The position numbers and the translations under genes were made by a program. This document shows positions 16,302 to 26,088 of a stretch of DNA of 64,000 bases, piece after piece; position 1 is the first letter of the stretch, and each line of letters opens with the position of its first letter. The notes beneath the pieces are model-generated. The model ran no database searches. It had not been told where the DNA came from and saw nothing but the letters and a program-made list of their open reading frames with translations. Origin of the DNA: Fidelibacterota bacterium (lineage in GTDB: Bacteria; Fidelibacterota; Marinisomatia; SCGC-AAA003-L08; JACNLC01); assembly GCA_013204025.1 (NCBI GenBank), contig JABMOW010000089.1, positions 1 through 64,000 on the forward strand. Direction: 5' to 3'.

Positions 16302-16822
16302 AAAAATATCTACTCTTATTTATCATCATTATTTTGCAATTCAGTTTTGCTCAATATCATCATGGAATATCATTTCGAAGAACGAATAAGGGTACAGCTA
16401 TTAATTATTCCTTATCAGCATTGGTTAAACATGATATTAAATATATTTTTAGAACGGGGTTTCATATCGAAAATTCAGGTTCAGGATTTACTTTTGACTC
16501 CAATAACTATGACCTTGTTGAAGTTCCACTCAAACAAATCACATACATACCTATTTCTGCAGAATTAAATTACACGCTGTTCAGAGATTCGATGGAAAAT
16601 AGCTTCTTGCCACTGCTTTGTGTTGAACTGGGATCTTCAACAGGACTTGGCAAAATCAAAGATACATTCACACATAAGTATGAATCTCATCTTTTTGGAG
16701 CAGTTGGATTGGGGGCAGAATTTTCACATGATCAGCAGAAATTTCAAGTGACACTCAGATATTATCAGTCAGAAAAACTGAATGGAAATGTTCTACTGGA
16801 TTTCACTTTTTATTGGAAATGA
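16298..16822 (+). CDS. Exported beta-rich (outer-membrane-like) protein
   Basis: The ATG at 16298 overlaps the ferredoxin stop (ATGA) and gives a good signal peptide (KKYLLLFIIIILQFSFA); the track start at 16283 would add five residues before it and is less likely. The 174-aa product has alternating strand patterns (AELNYTLFRD, HLFGAVGLGAEFS, FQVTLRYYQS) and ends in an aromatic strand (LLDFTFYWK), as small outer-membrane beta-barrels do. No family is recognised. Confidence 0.72.
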   Translation: MKKYLLLFIIIILQFSFAQYHHGISFRRTNKGTAINYSLSALVKHDIKYIFRTGFHIENSGSGFTFDSNNYDLVEVPLKQITYIPISAELNYTLFRDSMENSFLPLLCVELGSSTGLGKIKDTFTHKYESHLFGAVGLGAEFSHDQQKFQVTLRYYQSEKLNGNVLLDFTFYWK

Positions 16823-16862
16823 GAAACCAATTCGTTTCTACAATTAATATTAAGGATTTGAT

Positions 16863-17204
16863 ATGAGTGATTGTTTATTTTGCAAAATCGTTAATCAAGA
16901 AATCCCTACAAATATTATCGCCGAAAATGAAAATGTGTTGGCATTTAACGATATTAATCCCCAAGCGCCTGTTCATGTACTTATTATTCCAAAAGAGCAT
17001 ATTCCAACAACACTCGACTTGAATGAAAATAATTACCAAGTCCTGTCAGAAATGGGGAAAATGGCTAATGAAATCTCTAAAGATTTTGAACTTCAGGAAG
17101 GGTACCGTTGGGTGGTAAACACAAATAAATATGGTGGGCAGGCAGTTTATCATATACATTTACATCTTCTTGGGGGGAGACAGATGTCCTGGCCTCCAGG
17201 ATAG
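16863..17204 (+). CDS. HIT-family nucleotide-binding protein (HinT-like)
   Basis: A 113-aa histidine-triad protein. It shows CLFCKIVNQEIPTNII at the N-terminus with a C-x2-C pair, FNDINPQAPVHVLIIPKEHI, and the catalytic triad AVYHIHLHLLGG. HinT proteins hydrolyse purine nucleoside phosphoramidates such as AMP-lysine. The length and order match. A short gap separates it from smc. Confidence 0.95.
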   Translation: MSDCLFCKIVNQEIPTNIIAENENVLAFNDINPQAPVHVLIIPKEHIPTTLDLNENNYQVLSEMGKMANEISKDFELQEGYRWVVNTNKYGGQAVYHIHLHLLGGRQMSWPPG

Positions 17205-17264
17205 ACTGTTGTGATTACTCATTATTGAAAAATCAGACTATGCAAAATATGAATAACTAATTAA

Positions 17265-20200
17265 ATGTACATATCCAATTTACACATTAACGGATTTAAA
17301 TCCTTCATGACTAAGACAGACCTCAAATTTGGGGAAGGTATTACAACAGTTGTGGGTCCAAACGGGTGCGGGAAAACCAATATCGTGGATGCGATTCGAT
17401 GGATATTGGGTGAACATAAAAATTCATTACTTAGATCCACACGGATGGAAGATGTGATTTTCAACGGAACAAAGACAAGAAAACCACTTGGATTTTGTGA
17501 AGTATCATTGTCTATTCACAATAACAGAGGTGTGCTCCCAGTAGAATATACAGATGTGGAAGTCACCCGTCGGTTATTCCGGAGTGGTGAAAGTGAATAT
17601 TTACTAAATAAAGTACCTTGCAGATTAAAGGATATTTACGAACTATTTGTCGACACTGGTATGGGAGCCCATGCTTACTCTGTGATTGAACTTAATATGA
17701 TTGATTCGATTTTATCATATAATCCTGAAGACCGACGAAAGATGTTTGAAGAGGCAGCCGGAGTTAATCACTATAAGCAACAACGAGGGTCAACTTATCG
17801 GCAGTTAGACTCGACACTCATGGACTTGGATAGAGTTAATGATATCATTAGTGAAGTTGAAGATAAAGTAAATCATTTAAGACTACAATTAAAACGGTTT
17901 GAGAGGCATAAATCTCTCGTTGAAAACTTGAAGAATTCCGAGATCTATTTATCTCAGATTCAAATTCAAATATTGCGAGAAAAAAATAATCCGGTAGCAA
18001 GTAGACTTCAGGCACTGAAATCAAGTTACTCTTCAATTGCAGGACAACTCTCTTTTGACGAGGCCTTGATAGGTAACGTTCAGAAAAAGTTCGAATTGCA
18101 GAAATCATTATTCGTTGAAGTAAATCAAAGGTCTTCAGAAATTGAAAAGAACCTTCGTGAAACAAACGATAATATTTTAATCTCGACAGAAAAAGTAAAA
18201 TCCAGCGAATCCCGTCTTCTCCAATATGGAGATGAAATGAAAATCGCCGAGGGACGAATTCAGACACTTACCGAACAAATAAATGAAATTGATTCAAAAA
18301 TTCAAGACATTCAACCACAAATAACCACTTACGAATCAAATTACGTCGAGAAAAATTCTCAACTCACTCAAGTTAATGACCAACTCCGAAATAAGAGTAC
18401 AGAATTCCAAAGAATAAGAGCCAACATAGATAATGCTTCAAAGTTGCTTTATAAAAATGAAGCAAGATTTTCCCAAATAAAAAAATCCGTTGAAGAAAAA
18501 AACGTTTCGATAGATAAAATACTGACTCAAAAATCTGCTATGCTAGACAAAGTGGGTAATTTTGATTTTGATATTAATGAAAAAACATCTCAAATATCAG
18601 GGCAAGAAAAAAAGAATAATACAATTTCTTTTGAATTTGAAGAGATGAGGGAAAAGAGATTAGCTGTTGAAGATGAATTATTATCTTTAAGGGAGAAAAA
18701 GTTATCAGTTCAGTCTCAACTAAAAAGCGAGCAATCTCGATTTCAATTTTATACAGATATTCTTCAAAAATTTGAAGGCCAGACTGATGGAGCAAAATAT
18801 ATCCTTTCAAACCCCTCTGTTTTTAAAGGTGTGCTTGGGCCAGTAATTGATTTAGTGGATACTGAAGAAAAGTATCGTAGAGCGATAGAATCCGGGCTTG
18901 GTGAGTCAACAAATTATTTAATTGTCGACACTTATAAAAATGCAATTAGTATTATAGAAACAATTCGTAAAACGCAGGATTTGTCAATTTATCTAATTCC
19001 ATTAGATCGAATTCCTGTGACAGATGACCACAATGAGAAATTTCCAAGTGGACTTTTTGCCGATACGGTCATCAATTGTGAAAGTAAATTCAAGAATCTG
19101 TTTAAATTTCTTTTAAGAGAGAAATTGATTGTTGAATCGCTTGGAGACATCAGAAAAGAATTAAGTGATAAGTACGATATAATAACTTTAAATGGTGATC
19201 AATATCGTAAAGACAGTCTAATTAAAGTCAATTCAAAGAAGAACATTGCTTCAATTGGCAGACGAAAGCAAATTGAAGATATAAAAAAGAAAATTTCCAC
19301 ACTCACAGACGCTGAAAAGCATTTACTATCAGATACATCAGAAAAGGAAAAATCAGCAAACCAGCTTCGCGAGATTATAAAGCATAAGAGCCTTGATCTT
19401 GATTCAGGTATTAAATCACTACAAGCACTGGAATCAAAACGGTCAGAAATTATTTTCCAGCAAAAGCATGCACAATCAGTTTTGGTTAACTTGGATAAAG
19501 AAATATCAGATACAAAGAATAAAATTCTTGAGCTTTCATCTGAGCATGAAGATATTAGATCGAAAATTGAAAATAGCAAAGTCGTTATTAAAGAAAATAC
19601 TCATAAACACAAACTATCCGAATCGGAGATCAACGAGTTAAGAATATCATATAGCAAAATCCAACAAGAAGTACAAGATGCGCGGGTAAAAATGATAGAA
19701 ATTAAAAAGGAAATCGAAGGATTGGAATTCCGATTTAAATCGGGATCAGACCAAATCTCTGAATTGGAAGCCAGGAAAAACTTCATTTCTTTAGAACAGG
19801 TTAAATCAACAGAATTCATAAATAAACTTTCAAATGAACTGAGTAAAGCACAAGAAAATAAACAGAATCTAACCCTCCTCCAGGAAGACCAATTAAAAGA
19901 AAAAAACAAAATTGAGATCGAATATAATCAATCACTCGAAGAGTTGCAGGAGGTACAACGTACCGTCAGAGATCAACAAAAAGTCAAAGAAAAGAATATG
20001 TTGGAAATTCAAAATTATGAGATACAAATTGTTGAAAGCACAAAAGAAATTGAAATTATTCAACGTAGAATTAATGACATCTATGATTGTGAAGTACCAA
20101 ACGAACTTTTAGACCTTTCAGATGTAGATCCAAGCGATATTAGTTCTTCAATCGATTCTGTTAATCGTTCGATACAAAAAATTGGTCCTATTAATATGGA

Positions 20201-20801
20201 AGTAAAGAATGAGTATGAGAATGAATCAAATCGATTAACTTTTTTACAGCAACAACTTAAAGACCTCATTGATTCTGAACATACGCTTCGTGATACAATT
20301 AATCGAATTGACGGCGAAGCTCGCAATCAATTCATGCAAACGTTCGAAGAAATTCGTAAGAATTTTAAAATCACCTACACAAAGTTTTTCAGCGGGGGCG
20401 AAGCGGATATCCGGCTAATAGGCGATGATGACCCTCTTGAATCCGATATTTCAATTATCGCCAAACCACCAGGAAAACGGACGCAAACACTACGAATGTT
20501 GTCTGCAGGTGAGAAATCTTTGACTGCCATTGCCTTGCTATTTGCTATTTATTTAGTAAAACCTAGTCCATTTTGTATATTGGATGAAGTTGATGCGCCC
20601 TTAGATGATATCAATATTAAAAAGTTCACAGATGTGTTAAGTGAATTTTCTGATAAAACACAATTTATTGTCGTCACGCATAATAAACTGACTATGGAAG
20701 CATCCGATTTTTTATATGGCATCACACAAGAAGAAGAAGGTGTCTCTAAAGTAGTATCCGTGAAATTCAAAGACGATCATGACACTGCAGCAGTCGCATA
20801 G
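17265..20801 (+). CDS. smc: Chromosome segregation ATPase SMC
   Basis: A 1178-aa SMC protein, which dimerises and, with ScpA/ScpB, compacts and resolves chromosomes. The N-terminal ABC half has Walker A GPNGCGKTNIVDAIRW and the following NSLLRSTRMEDVIFNG. Two long coiled coils surround a hinge at about residues 515-640 (FKGVLGPVIDLV, ...YLIVDTYKNAI). The C-terminal half has the ABC signature LSAGEKSLTAIALLFAIY and Walker B PFCILDEVDAPLDD. Length is normal for bacterial SMC, so the gene is intact. scpA and scpB are not in the window. Confidence 0.97.
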   Translation: MYISNLHINGFKSFMTKTDLKFGEGITTVVGPNGCGKTNIVDAIRWILGEHKNSLLRSTRMEDVIFNGTKTRKPLGFCEVSLSIHNNRGVLPVEYTDVEVTRRLFRSGESEYLLNKVPCRLKDIYELFVDTGMGAHAYSVIELNMIDSILSYNPEDRRKMFEEAAGVNHYKQQRGSTYRQLDSTLMDLDRVNDIISEVEDKVNHLRLQLKRFERHKSLVENLKNSEIYLSQIQIQILREKNNPVASRLQALKSSYSSIAGQLSFDEALIGNVQKKFELQKSLFVEVNQRSSEIEKNLRETNDNILISTEKVKSSESRLLQYGDEMKIAEGRIQTLTEQINEIDSKIQDIQPQITTYESNYVEKNSQLTQVNDQLRNKSTEFQRIRANIDNASKLLYKNEARFSQIKKSVEEKNVSIDKILTQKSAMLDKVGNFDFDINEKTSQISGQEKKNNTISFEFEEMREKRLAVEDELLSLREKKLSVQSQLKSEQSRFQFYTDILQKFEGQTDGAKYILSNPSVFKGVLGPVIDLVDTEEKYRRAIESGLGESTNYLIVDTYKNAISIIETIRKTQDLSIYLIPLDRIPVTDDHNEKFPSGLFADTVINCESKFKNLFKFLLREKLIVESLGDIRKELSDKYDIITLNGDQYRKDSLIKVNSKKNIASIGRRKQIEDIKKKISTLTDAEKHLLSDTSEKEKSANQLREIIKHKSLDLDSGIKSLQALESKRSEIIFQQKHAQSVLVNLDKEISDTKNKILELSSEHEDIRSKIENSKVVIKENTHKHKLSESEINELRISYSKIQQEVQDARVKMIEIKKEIEGLEFRFKSGSDQISELEARKNFISLEQVKSTEFINKLSNELSKAQENKQNLTLLQEDQLKEKNKIEIEYNQSLEELQEVQRTVRDQQKVKEKNMLEIQNYEIQIVESTKEIEIIQRRINDIYDCEVPNELLDLSDVDPSDISSSIDSVNRSIQKIGPINMEVKNEYENESNRLTFLQQQLKDLIDSEHTLRDTINRIDGEARNQFMQTFEEIRKNFKITYTKFFSGGEADIRLIGDDDPLESDISIIAKPPGKRTQTLRMLSAGEKSLTAIALLFAIYLVKPSPFCILDEVDAPLDDINIKKFTDVLSEFSDKTQFIVVTHNKLTMEASDFLYGITQEEEGVSKVVSVKFKDDHDTAAVA

Positions 20802-20883
20802 AAAGCAAATTAGTGACGCGATATTTTGTAGTTTCTGAAGAAAATATGGCAATAATTACTAGAGCGCTGCTATTTACTTTGAG

Positions 20884-21570
20884 ATGTTAAGACAGTTTTA
20901 TATTTCTGTAGAGAATCTTCTCTTCCCACAATACTGCGTAAAGTGTTCAGTAAATATCTCTGATAATGATATTTTTATTTGTCCTGTGTGTATTAAACAA
21001 TTCAGTAAGTCGGGGTTAGGGAATTGGGTGAATGAGTTAACCTGCAATGATCAGCTAGATTTTGCTTTTTCCCCTTTTTGGTTTGATGAACTATTAAATC
21101 AGTGCATTCATCGTGCGAAGTATAATCACTCTAAACGATTGTTAAAGAGTATCGCTCTAAGTACTAAAGATATTCTGTATCCCTTACTGGCCACATATCA
21201 CATTGAAGCGCTGATACCCGTACCACTTCATCATGTAAAACGAAGGGAGAGGGGTTATAATCAATCTGATATAATCGCATTCGGCTTTTCGCAATTCCTC
21301 AAAATTCCAGTGGATACTAAAACACTAAAACGATCGAAATGGACAAATTCACAAACAAAATTAAATACTCATGAACGCAATGAGAACATCAAACATGCGT
21401 TCCAACTCAAAGGTGAATTACCATTTAAACGAGTTGCCATTATTGATGATGTGCTGACAACGGGTTCAACCACAAGTGAGTGCGCTCGGATTTTAAAACA
21501 AGGAGGAGCGGAATTTGTTGGTGCGATATCTCTTGCAACACCCAAAATGAGGTTAGAAAATCAAGATTAA
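20884..21570 (+). CDS. comF: ComF-family phosphoribosyltransferase-like protein
   Basis: A 228-aa ComF-like protein. The N-terminal part has a four-Cys zinc finger (CVKCS...CPVC), and the C-terminal part has the phosphoribosyltransferase PRPP loop VAIIDDVLTTGSTTSECA together with PVPLHHVKRRERGYNQS. ComF is required for natural transformation in several bacteria; the exact role in this lineage is unknown and no other competence gene is adjacent. It stands between smc and pgk. Confidence 0.92.
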   Translation: MLRQFYISVENLLFPQYCVKCSVNISDNDIFICPVCIKQFSKSGLGNWVNELTCNDQLDFAFSPFWFDELLNQCIHRAKYNHSKRLLKSIALSTKDILYPLLATYHIEALIPVPLHHVKRRERGYNQSDIIAFGFSQFLKIPVDTKTLKRSKWTNSQTKLNTHERNENIKHAFQLKGELPFKRVAIIDDVLTTGSTTSECARILKQGGAEFVGAISLATPKMRLENQD

Positions 21571-21630
21571 TAGCTTGTAATCGATTTTGAATCAAATGGA
21601 AATTACATGCTAATATTTTATCAGAAATAA

Positions 21631-22821
21631 ATGAATTTATTAAAAAATATCAATATTGAAGGAAAACGTGTTCTGATCAGGGTAGATTATAATGTCCCTG
21701 TATCTGAGGGCAAAGTCGTCAATAATTTCAGAATAACTCAAGCGATTCCGACTATTGAGTATTGTCTCTCACAAAATTGTTCGATCGTGCTCATGTCTCA
21801 TTTAGGTCGTCCAAAAGGAATTGCAAATCCAGAGTATTCTCTCAAGCCCGTTCAACTTGAGATGGAAACACTTTTGGGAAGAGAAGTGTTATTTTCTGAT
21901 GATTGCACTTCTCATAAATCCATCATTACATCGAATAAATTAAATCCGGGCGAAATTCATTTACTTGAAAACCTAAGGTTTCACAAGGGCGAGACGGGAA
22001 ATAATGATAAGTTTTCAGCACAACTTGCTCAACACGGAGATGTGTACATCAATGATGCTTTTGGAACTGCTCATCGTGCCCATGCCTCTAATGTGGGCGT
22101 CGTCAATCATTTTACTACTTGTTCCAGCGGATTGCTCCTCGAAAAAGAACGAAAATATCTATCAGCGGCTATTGAATCACCAAATCATCCATTCGTTGTT
22201 GTGTTGGGTGGAAGCAAGGTTTCTGGCAAAATTGAACTTATCTCTCACTTAATGTCATTTGCAGATACTTTTATAATTGGTGGGGCGATGGCATATACGT
22301 TTTTGAAGGTTCAAGGGAAAAACGTTGGTGCTTCTTTGGTAGATGAAGAAAATATTACAATTGCAGAAAATATTTTGAATGAAGCAAAATTAAAAAATAT
22401 TAAAATTATTCTCCCTTTGGATTCAGTCGTTTCGAAAGAAATCTGTGAAAACGACGATTGGCGGATATCAAACTTTGATGATATGACCGATATGGAACTT
22501 GGTGTAGATATTGGACCTGAATCAGCCGCACTTTTTCACGATATCATAGCGCAGTCAGAAACGATTTTGTGGAATGGTCCAATGGGTGTGTTTGAGAGTC
22601 CATCTTTTTCAACAGGGACACATTCGGTGGCTTCTTCAATTTCAGATAGAACTCATTCCGGGACAATTACAATTGTGGGCGGAGGAGATTCAGCAACAGC
22701 CGTTGAATCATTTAATCTGATGTCCGGATTTTCGCATGTATCCACTGGGGGTGGTGCATCTTTAGAACTATTAAGTGGGAAATATCTTCCTGCATTTAAA
22801 GCATTGGATGAACATGTCTAA
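21631..22821 (+). CDS. pgk: Phosphoglycerate kinase
   Basis: A 396-aa glycolytic enzyme that makes ATP from 1,3-bisphosphoglycerate. Signatures: RVLIRVDYNVPVSEG, SHLGRPKG, ENLRFHKGETGN, VVLGGSKVSGKIELI and the nucleotide-binding GGGDSATAVE. The last bases overlap tpiA by 8 bp, so the two are made together, followed by secG. Confidence 0.97.
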   Translation: MNLLKNINIEGKRVLIRVDYNVPVSEGKVVNNFRITQAIPTIEYCLSQNCSIVLMSHLGRPKGIANPEYSLKPVQLEMETLLGREVLFSDDCTSHKSIITSNKLNPGEIHLLENLRFHKGETGNNDKFSAQLAQHGDVYINDAFGTAHRAHASNVGVVNHFTTCSSGLLLEKERKYLSAAIESPNHPFVVVLGGSKVSGKIELISHLMSFADTFIIGGAMAYTFLKVQGKNVGASLVDEENITIAENILNEAKLKNIKIILPLDSVVSKEICENDDWRISNFDDMTDMELGVDIGPESAALFHDIIAQSETILWNGPMGVFESPSFSTGTHSVASSISDRTHSGTITIVGGGDSATAVESFNLMSGFSHVSTGGGASLELLSGKYLPAFKALDEHV

Positions 22822-23575
22822 CCGTAAATATTGTGTTGCGAATTGGAAAATGAATATGACTATCGAAACCGCGGTTTCGTTTGTGAGAGAGTTTCAACAA
22901 TTGCCAATGCATAATAAAGCAGAACTTGTAATTTGTACCGACTTTGTTTCCCTCGCGAAAGTTGCAGATGAAATTCATAACAAGTATGTACAATTAGGCG
23001 CTCAGAATGTATACTTTGAAAAAAGCGGTGCTTACACAGGCGAAATTTCAACTGATATGCTATTAAAAGCAGGCGTTAAGTATGTCATCATTGGGCACTC
23101 CGAGCGTCGACATATCTTTAATGAATCGAACAAAATGCTGATTAATAAAGTTCAAACCGTTTTATCTGCAGGACTGATTCCAATTTTTTGCGTAGGCGAA
23201 AACCTAGAAGATCGTGAACAAAATTTGACAAACGAAGTTTTAACTTCACAAGTTAACCAGGGACTTGATCAAATTAGATTTACAGATTTTCAAAAAATTG
23301 TGATTGCCTATGAGCCAGTGTGGGCAATTGGGACAGGTTTGAATGCTGACAATAGTCAGATAGAAGAAGCCCATCAAATTATACGATCTGCCTTGAAATC
23401 GAAAGGGTATTCCGGTGATGGAACATCCATATTGTATGGGGGCAGCGTTAATACTAAAAATGCTGATGAGCTTCTCAAAGTCCGTGGTGTAGATGGATTT
23501 TTAATTGGTGGTGCATCATTAAAGGTCTTAGATTTTTTTACTATTTACCAGAATTTTAATAAGGAAATGAATTAA
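22814..23575 (+). CDS. tpiA: Triosephosphate isomerase
   Basis: The track start at 22775 lies well inside pgk. The ATG at 22814 (MSNRKYCVANWKMN) starts at the usual place for this family and overlaps pgk by 8 bp; an ATG at 22808 is also possible. The product is 253 aa. The active-site Lys is in NWKMN, the catalytic His in IGHSERR and the catalytic Glu in AYEPVWAIGTG; the phosphate loop is YGGSVNTKN. The pgk-tpiA-secG order is widespread in bacteria. Confidence 0.96.
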   Translation: MSNRKYCVANWKMNMTIETAVSFVREFQQLPMHNKAELVICTDFVSLAKVADEIHNKYVQLGAQNVYFEKSGAYTGEISTDMLLKAGVKYVIIGHSERRHIFNESNKMLINKVQTVLSAGLIPIFCVGENLEDREQNLTNEVLTSQVNQGLDQIRFTDFQKIVIAYEPVWAIGTGLNADNSQIEEAHQIIRSALKSKGYSGDGTSILYGGSVNTKNADELLKVRGVDGFLIGGASLKVLDFFTIYQNFNKEMN

Positions 23576-23577
23576 TT

Positions 23578-23940
23578 ATGTTATATACTTTTCTAGTAAT
23601 TGTTTTTGTAACTGTTTGCTTAATGCTAATTGGGATAATCCTTATCCAGTCCAGTAAAACTGGTGGAATGGGCACTGCTATGGGTGGAGCGGCGGTAACA
23701 GCTGCTTTCGGGGGCCAAGGTGCAGATAAGCTGTTAACAAGAATTACAACAGGATTTGCAGTGACATTCATGGTTTTAGCGCTCCTGCTAAGCTGGTTGG
23801 ATACACCGGGATCAGAAAATAGTGCAGGATCCGAAAGCATCATCAGTCAAAAGGCAGACTCTGATATGCAGGGAACAGCCCCAGCTCTTGATATTATCCC
23901 GGAACCTGAAGCGACCCCAGCTTCTGAAGAAGAAAATTAA
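23578..23940 (+). CDS. secG: Preprotein translocase subunit SecG
   Basis: A 120-aa SecG, the small subunit of the SecYEG channel. Two membrane segments (about 3-21 and 55-74) flank a glycine-rich cytoplasmic loop (SSKTGGMGTAMGG). The tail after the second helix is long, acidic and rich in Pro, Glu and Ala, beyond the usual 75-110 aa core. tRNA-Leu follows 6 bp after the stop codon. Confidence 0.93.
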   Translation: MLYTFLVIVFVTVCLMLIGIILIQSSKTGGMGTAMGGAAVTAAFGGQGADKLLTRITTGFAVTFMVLALLLSWLDTPGSENSAGSESIISQKADSDMQGTAPALDIIPEPEATPASEEEN

Positions 23941-23946
23941 TTATTT

Positions 23947-24033
23947 GCTGAAGTGGTGGAACTGGTAGACACGCTGTCTTGAGGGGGCAGTGGGATCACT
24001 CTCGTGCGGGTTCGAGTCCCGCCTTCAGCACCA
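23947..24033 (+). tRNA. tRNA-Leu (anticodon GAG), with encoded CCA
   Basis: The acceptor stem is GCTGAAG (23947-23953) paired with CTTCAGC (23023-equivalent positions 24023-24029), followed by ACCA, so the CCA end is encoded. The anticodon stem CTGTC/GGCAG closes the loop TTGAGGG, with anticodon GAG at 23981-23983, and the T arm carries GGTTCGAGTCCC. A long variable arm fits a class II leucine tRNA. It lies 6 bp after secG, as tRNA-Leu(GAG) does in E. coli (leuU). Confidence 0.97.
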
Positions 24034-24039
24034 ATAAAA

Positions 24040-24054
24040 AAGGAGTTTAGTTTG
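24040..24054 (+). promoter_or_regulatory. Ribosome binding site that fixes a TTG start
   Basis: AAGGAG (24040-24045) lies 6 nt before TTG at 24052. It sets the start of the TPR gene here and rejects the track start at 24004, which lies inside the tRNA. Confidence 0.8.
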
Positions 24055-25335
24055 AATAGAATTTATCCAATAATTCTTTTAATTTTCGCGTTGGCAATTG
24101 CAAATGAAGATTATACTGTAGCCTCATCGTTATTTGATGCTGGAAGTTTTGGAGATGCACAATCTAGAATTAATGTAGCAATCTCTGCTGAACCAGAAAA
24201 TGCTCAATTTTTCTTTCTGGCATCTAAAATTGCATTTAAGTTAGATAAATTAGATGAAGCGTGGGATCATCTATTAAAAGCCATTGATTTAGATTTGGAC
24301 AATACAGAGTTTCGTGAAGAATCCACACGTTTGACTACAATCAAGAATTCACTAAGTGATGCAAAGAAATCATTTGATAATGGTTATTACGATGAATCTA
24401 TTAGTGGATATGAAAGAATTAACAATCAAATACCTGATTTTGCGATGCCTTACTATCTTAAAGGAATGGTTTATTATACGCAAAAGGATTATGATATGGC
24501 TGCAGAAAGCATTAAAGATGCAATTAAGCATAATCCTTTTGAAGATAAGTATAAGGCTGCTTTAAGCAATGTCGTTGCTATTCTATACAATGAAGGTAAT
24601 GATTATTTTGACAGAAATGATTTTGAAGAAGCAGCAAAGAAATATGAAAAGGCATTGGTAATTAATCCTCAATTCACCGAGGCTTTATTTAAACTTGCTT
24701 ATCTTAATTATAAATTAGGAGATTATCAAAGTTGTCTCAATTATTTAGATAGAAATATTCAAATCGATCCTACCTCATATAAAGCATTTAAGTTGATGGG
24801 GGACACTTACAATAAAATGGGTGATGTCTCGAATGCGATAAATAGTTACATTAATTCCACACAAGCTAACACCCAATATGATAGAGCATATTACGCATTA
24901 GGACAGACGTATCACACAAACGGTGAGAATGATAAAGCTATCGAAGCGCTTTCGCAATGTGTAGAAATTAATCCAACCTATGGCAAGGGACATGAAACGC
25001 TCGGTGCAGTCTATCAGAGTGTTGAAAAACTGGATGAAGCAATCTCAAGTTTTCAATCTGCGATATTGAATAATTCAAAAACAAAGTCCGTTTATTACCG
25101 TCTTGCCTCAGCTTATAATATTAAAAAAGATTATGAAAATGCGCGTGCTGCAGCAAAATCATCCTTGAATCTCGATCAAAAATATGCTGCTGCCCATTTT
25201 GAATTAGGAATGGCTGAAAAATGTTTGGGGAATAAGCCAGCAGCAAAAAATGCGTTTGAGCAGGCTGCAAAGAATAAATCATGGCGCAAAAATGCTGAAT
25301 TTGAACTAAAGTATATCGACCAGAAATGTGAATAA
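24052..25335 (+). CDS. Exported tetratricopeptide-repeat protein
   Basis: With the TTG start at 24052, the product is 427 aa and opens with a signal peptide (LNRIYPIILLIFALAIA). The mature part is TPR repeats throughout, about ten copies, e.g. FMALYYLKGMVYYTQKDYDMA-like helices and AYYALGQTYHTNGENDKA. Such proteins are scaffolds for protein complexes; no enzymatic motif is present. It is transcribed after secG and tRNA-Leu, and a terminator follows. A role in secretion or envelope assembly is possible because of secG, but only by position. Confidence 0.85.
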   Translation: MNRIYPIILLIFALAIANEDYTVASSLFDAGSFGDAQSRINVAISAEPENAQFFFLASKIAFKLDKLDEAWDHLLKAIDLDLDNTEFREESTRLTTIKNSLSDAKKSFDNGYYDESISGYERINNQIPDFAMPYYLKGMVYYTQKDYDMAAESIKDAIKHNPFEDKYKAALSNVVAILYNEGNDYFDRNDFEEAAKKYEKALVINPQFTEALFKLAYLNYKLGDYQSCLNYLDRNIQIDPTSYKAFKLMGDTYNKMGDVSNAINSYINSTQANTQYDRAYYALGQTYHTNGENDKAIEALSQCVEINPTYGKGHETLGAVYQSVEKLDEAISSFQSAILNNSKTKSVYYRLASAYNIKKDYENARAAAKSSLNLDQKYAAAHFELGMAEKCLGNKPAAKNAFEQAAKNKSWRKNAEFELKYIDQKCE

Positions 25336-25363
25336 GATATCCACTCTGCAAAATTAGTAATAA

Positions 25364-25392
25364 TAAAAGGGCGATTAACTCGCCCTTTTATA
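25364..25392 (+). terminator. Rho-independent terminator after the TPR gene
   Basis: A 10-bp stem AAAAGGGCGA / TCGCCCTTTT with a 5-nt loop, 29 bp after the TPR stop. It closes the transcript that includes pgk, tpiA, secG and tRNA-Leu. Confidence 0.9.
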
Positions 25393-25404
25393 TAATTTTA
25401 CCTT

Positions 25405-26088
25405 ATGATTAACGCTGTTATATTTGATATTGATAATACCCTGTTAGACTTCACCAAAATGAAGAACTATTCCATCAATGCCGCTGTTAGAGGCATGATT
25501 GAGGCAGGGATGAAACTCAATCCAGAAAAAGCTTACACCGAAATATTCGAAATTTATGATTCTAAAGGGTATGAATATCAGGAAGTATTTGATGATTTTA
25601 TCACCACGAAATTAGGGCAAATAAATTATAAATTCCTCGCATCTGCAATTGTCTCATACAGAAAAGCACGCGAAGCATCTTTAGTGCTTTATCCTAATGT
25701 CAACCGAACTCTGATTAGCTTGTCAAAAATGGGATTAAAATTAGGCGTCGTCTCTGATGCACCAAGCAGAGAAGCATGGATGAGAATCTGTTTTTTGCGA
25801 ATGCACCATGTTTTTGATGCAGTGGTCACTTTTGATGATACCCACGAACGGAAACCATCCTCTAAACCTTTTAAATTGATCTCCCGATTATTAGAAATTC
25901 CTGCTGAAAATTCTATCATGGTTGGCGACTGGCCCGAGCGAGATGTTATTGGAGCTAAGGAAGTAGGAATGAAAACTGCGTTTGCAAAATATGGTGATAC
26001 ATTTGGGACTCAACACTCGGGTGCAGATTATGATCTTAATGATGTTTCTGAACTTCTGGACATAATTCAGGCAGAAAATAATACATGA
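25405..26088 (+). CDS. HAD-superfamily hydrolase
   Basis: A 227-aa haloacid-dehalogenase-type phosphatase. Motif I is FDIDNTLLDF (D8, D10), motif II is VVSDAPSR and the acidic motif IV is MVGDWPERDVIGAK; a helical cap lies between motifs I and II. It resembles the YjjG/pyrimidine nucleotidase type, but substrate cannot be read. It begins 13 bp after a terminator, so a promoter must overlap it, and it overlaps acpS by 4 bp. Confidence 0.9.
   Translation: MINAVIFDIDNTLLDFTKMKNYSINAAVRGMIEAGMKLNPEKAYTEIFEIYDSKGYEYQEVFDDFITTKLGQINYKFLASAIVSYRKAREASLVLYPNVNRTLISLSKMGLKLGVVSDAPSREAWMRICFLRMHHVFDAVVTFDDTHERKPSSKPFKLISRLLEIPAENSIMVGDWPERDVIGAKEVGMKTAFAKYGDTFGTQHSGADYDLNDVSELLDIIQAENNT

Noticed and set aside
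22775-22813. Upstream start for tpiA inside pgk
   Set aside because: The extra residues are not found in triosephosphate isomerases; MSNRKYCVANWKMN is the normal start.
24004-24051. N-terminal extension of the TPR ORF (MRVRVPPSAPIKKEFS)
   Set aside because: These codons are inside the T arm and acceptor of tRNA-Leu(GAG). TTG at 24052 has its own AAGGAG.
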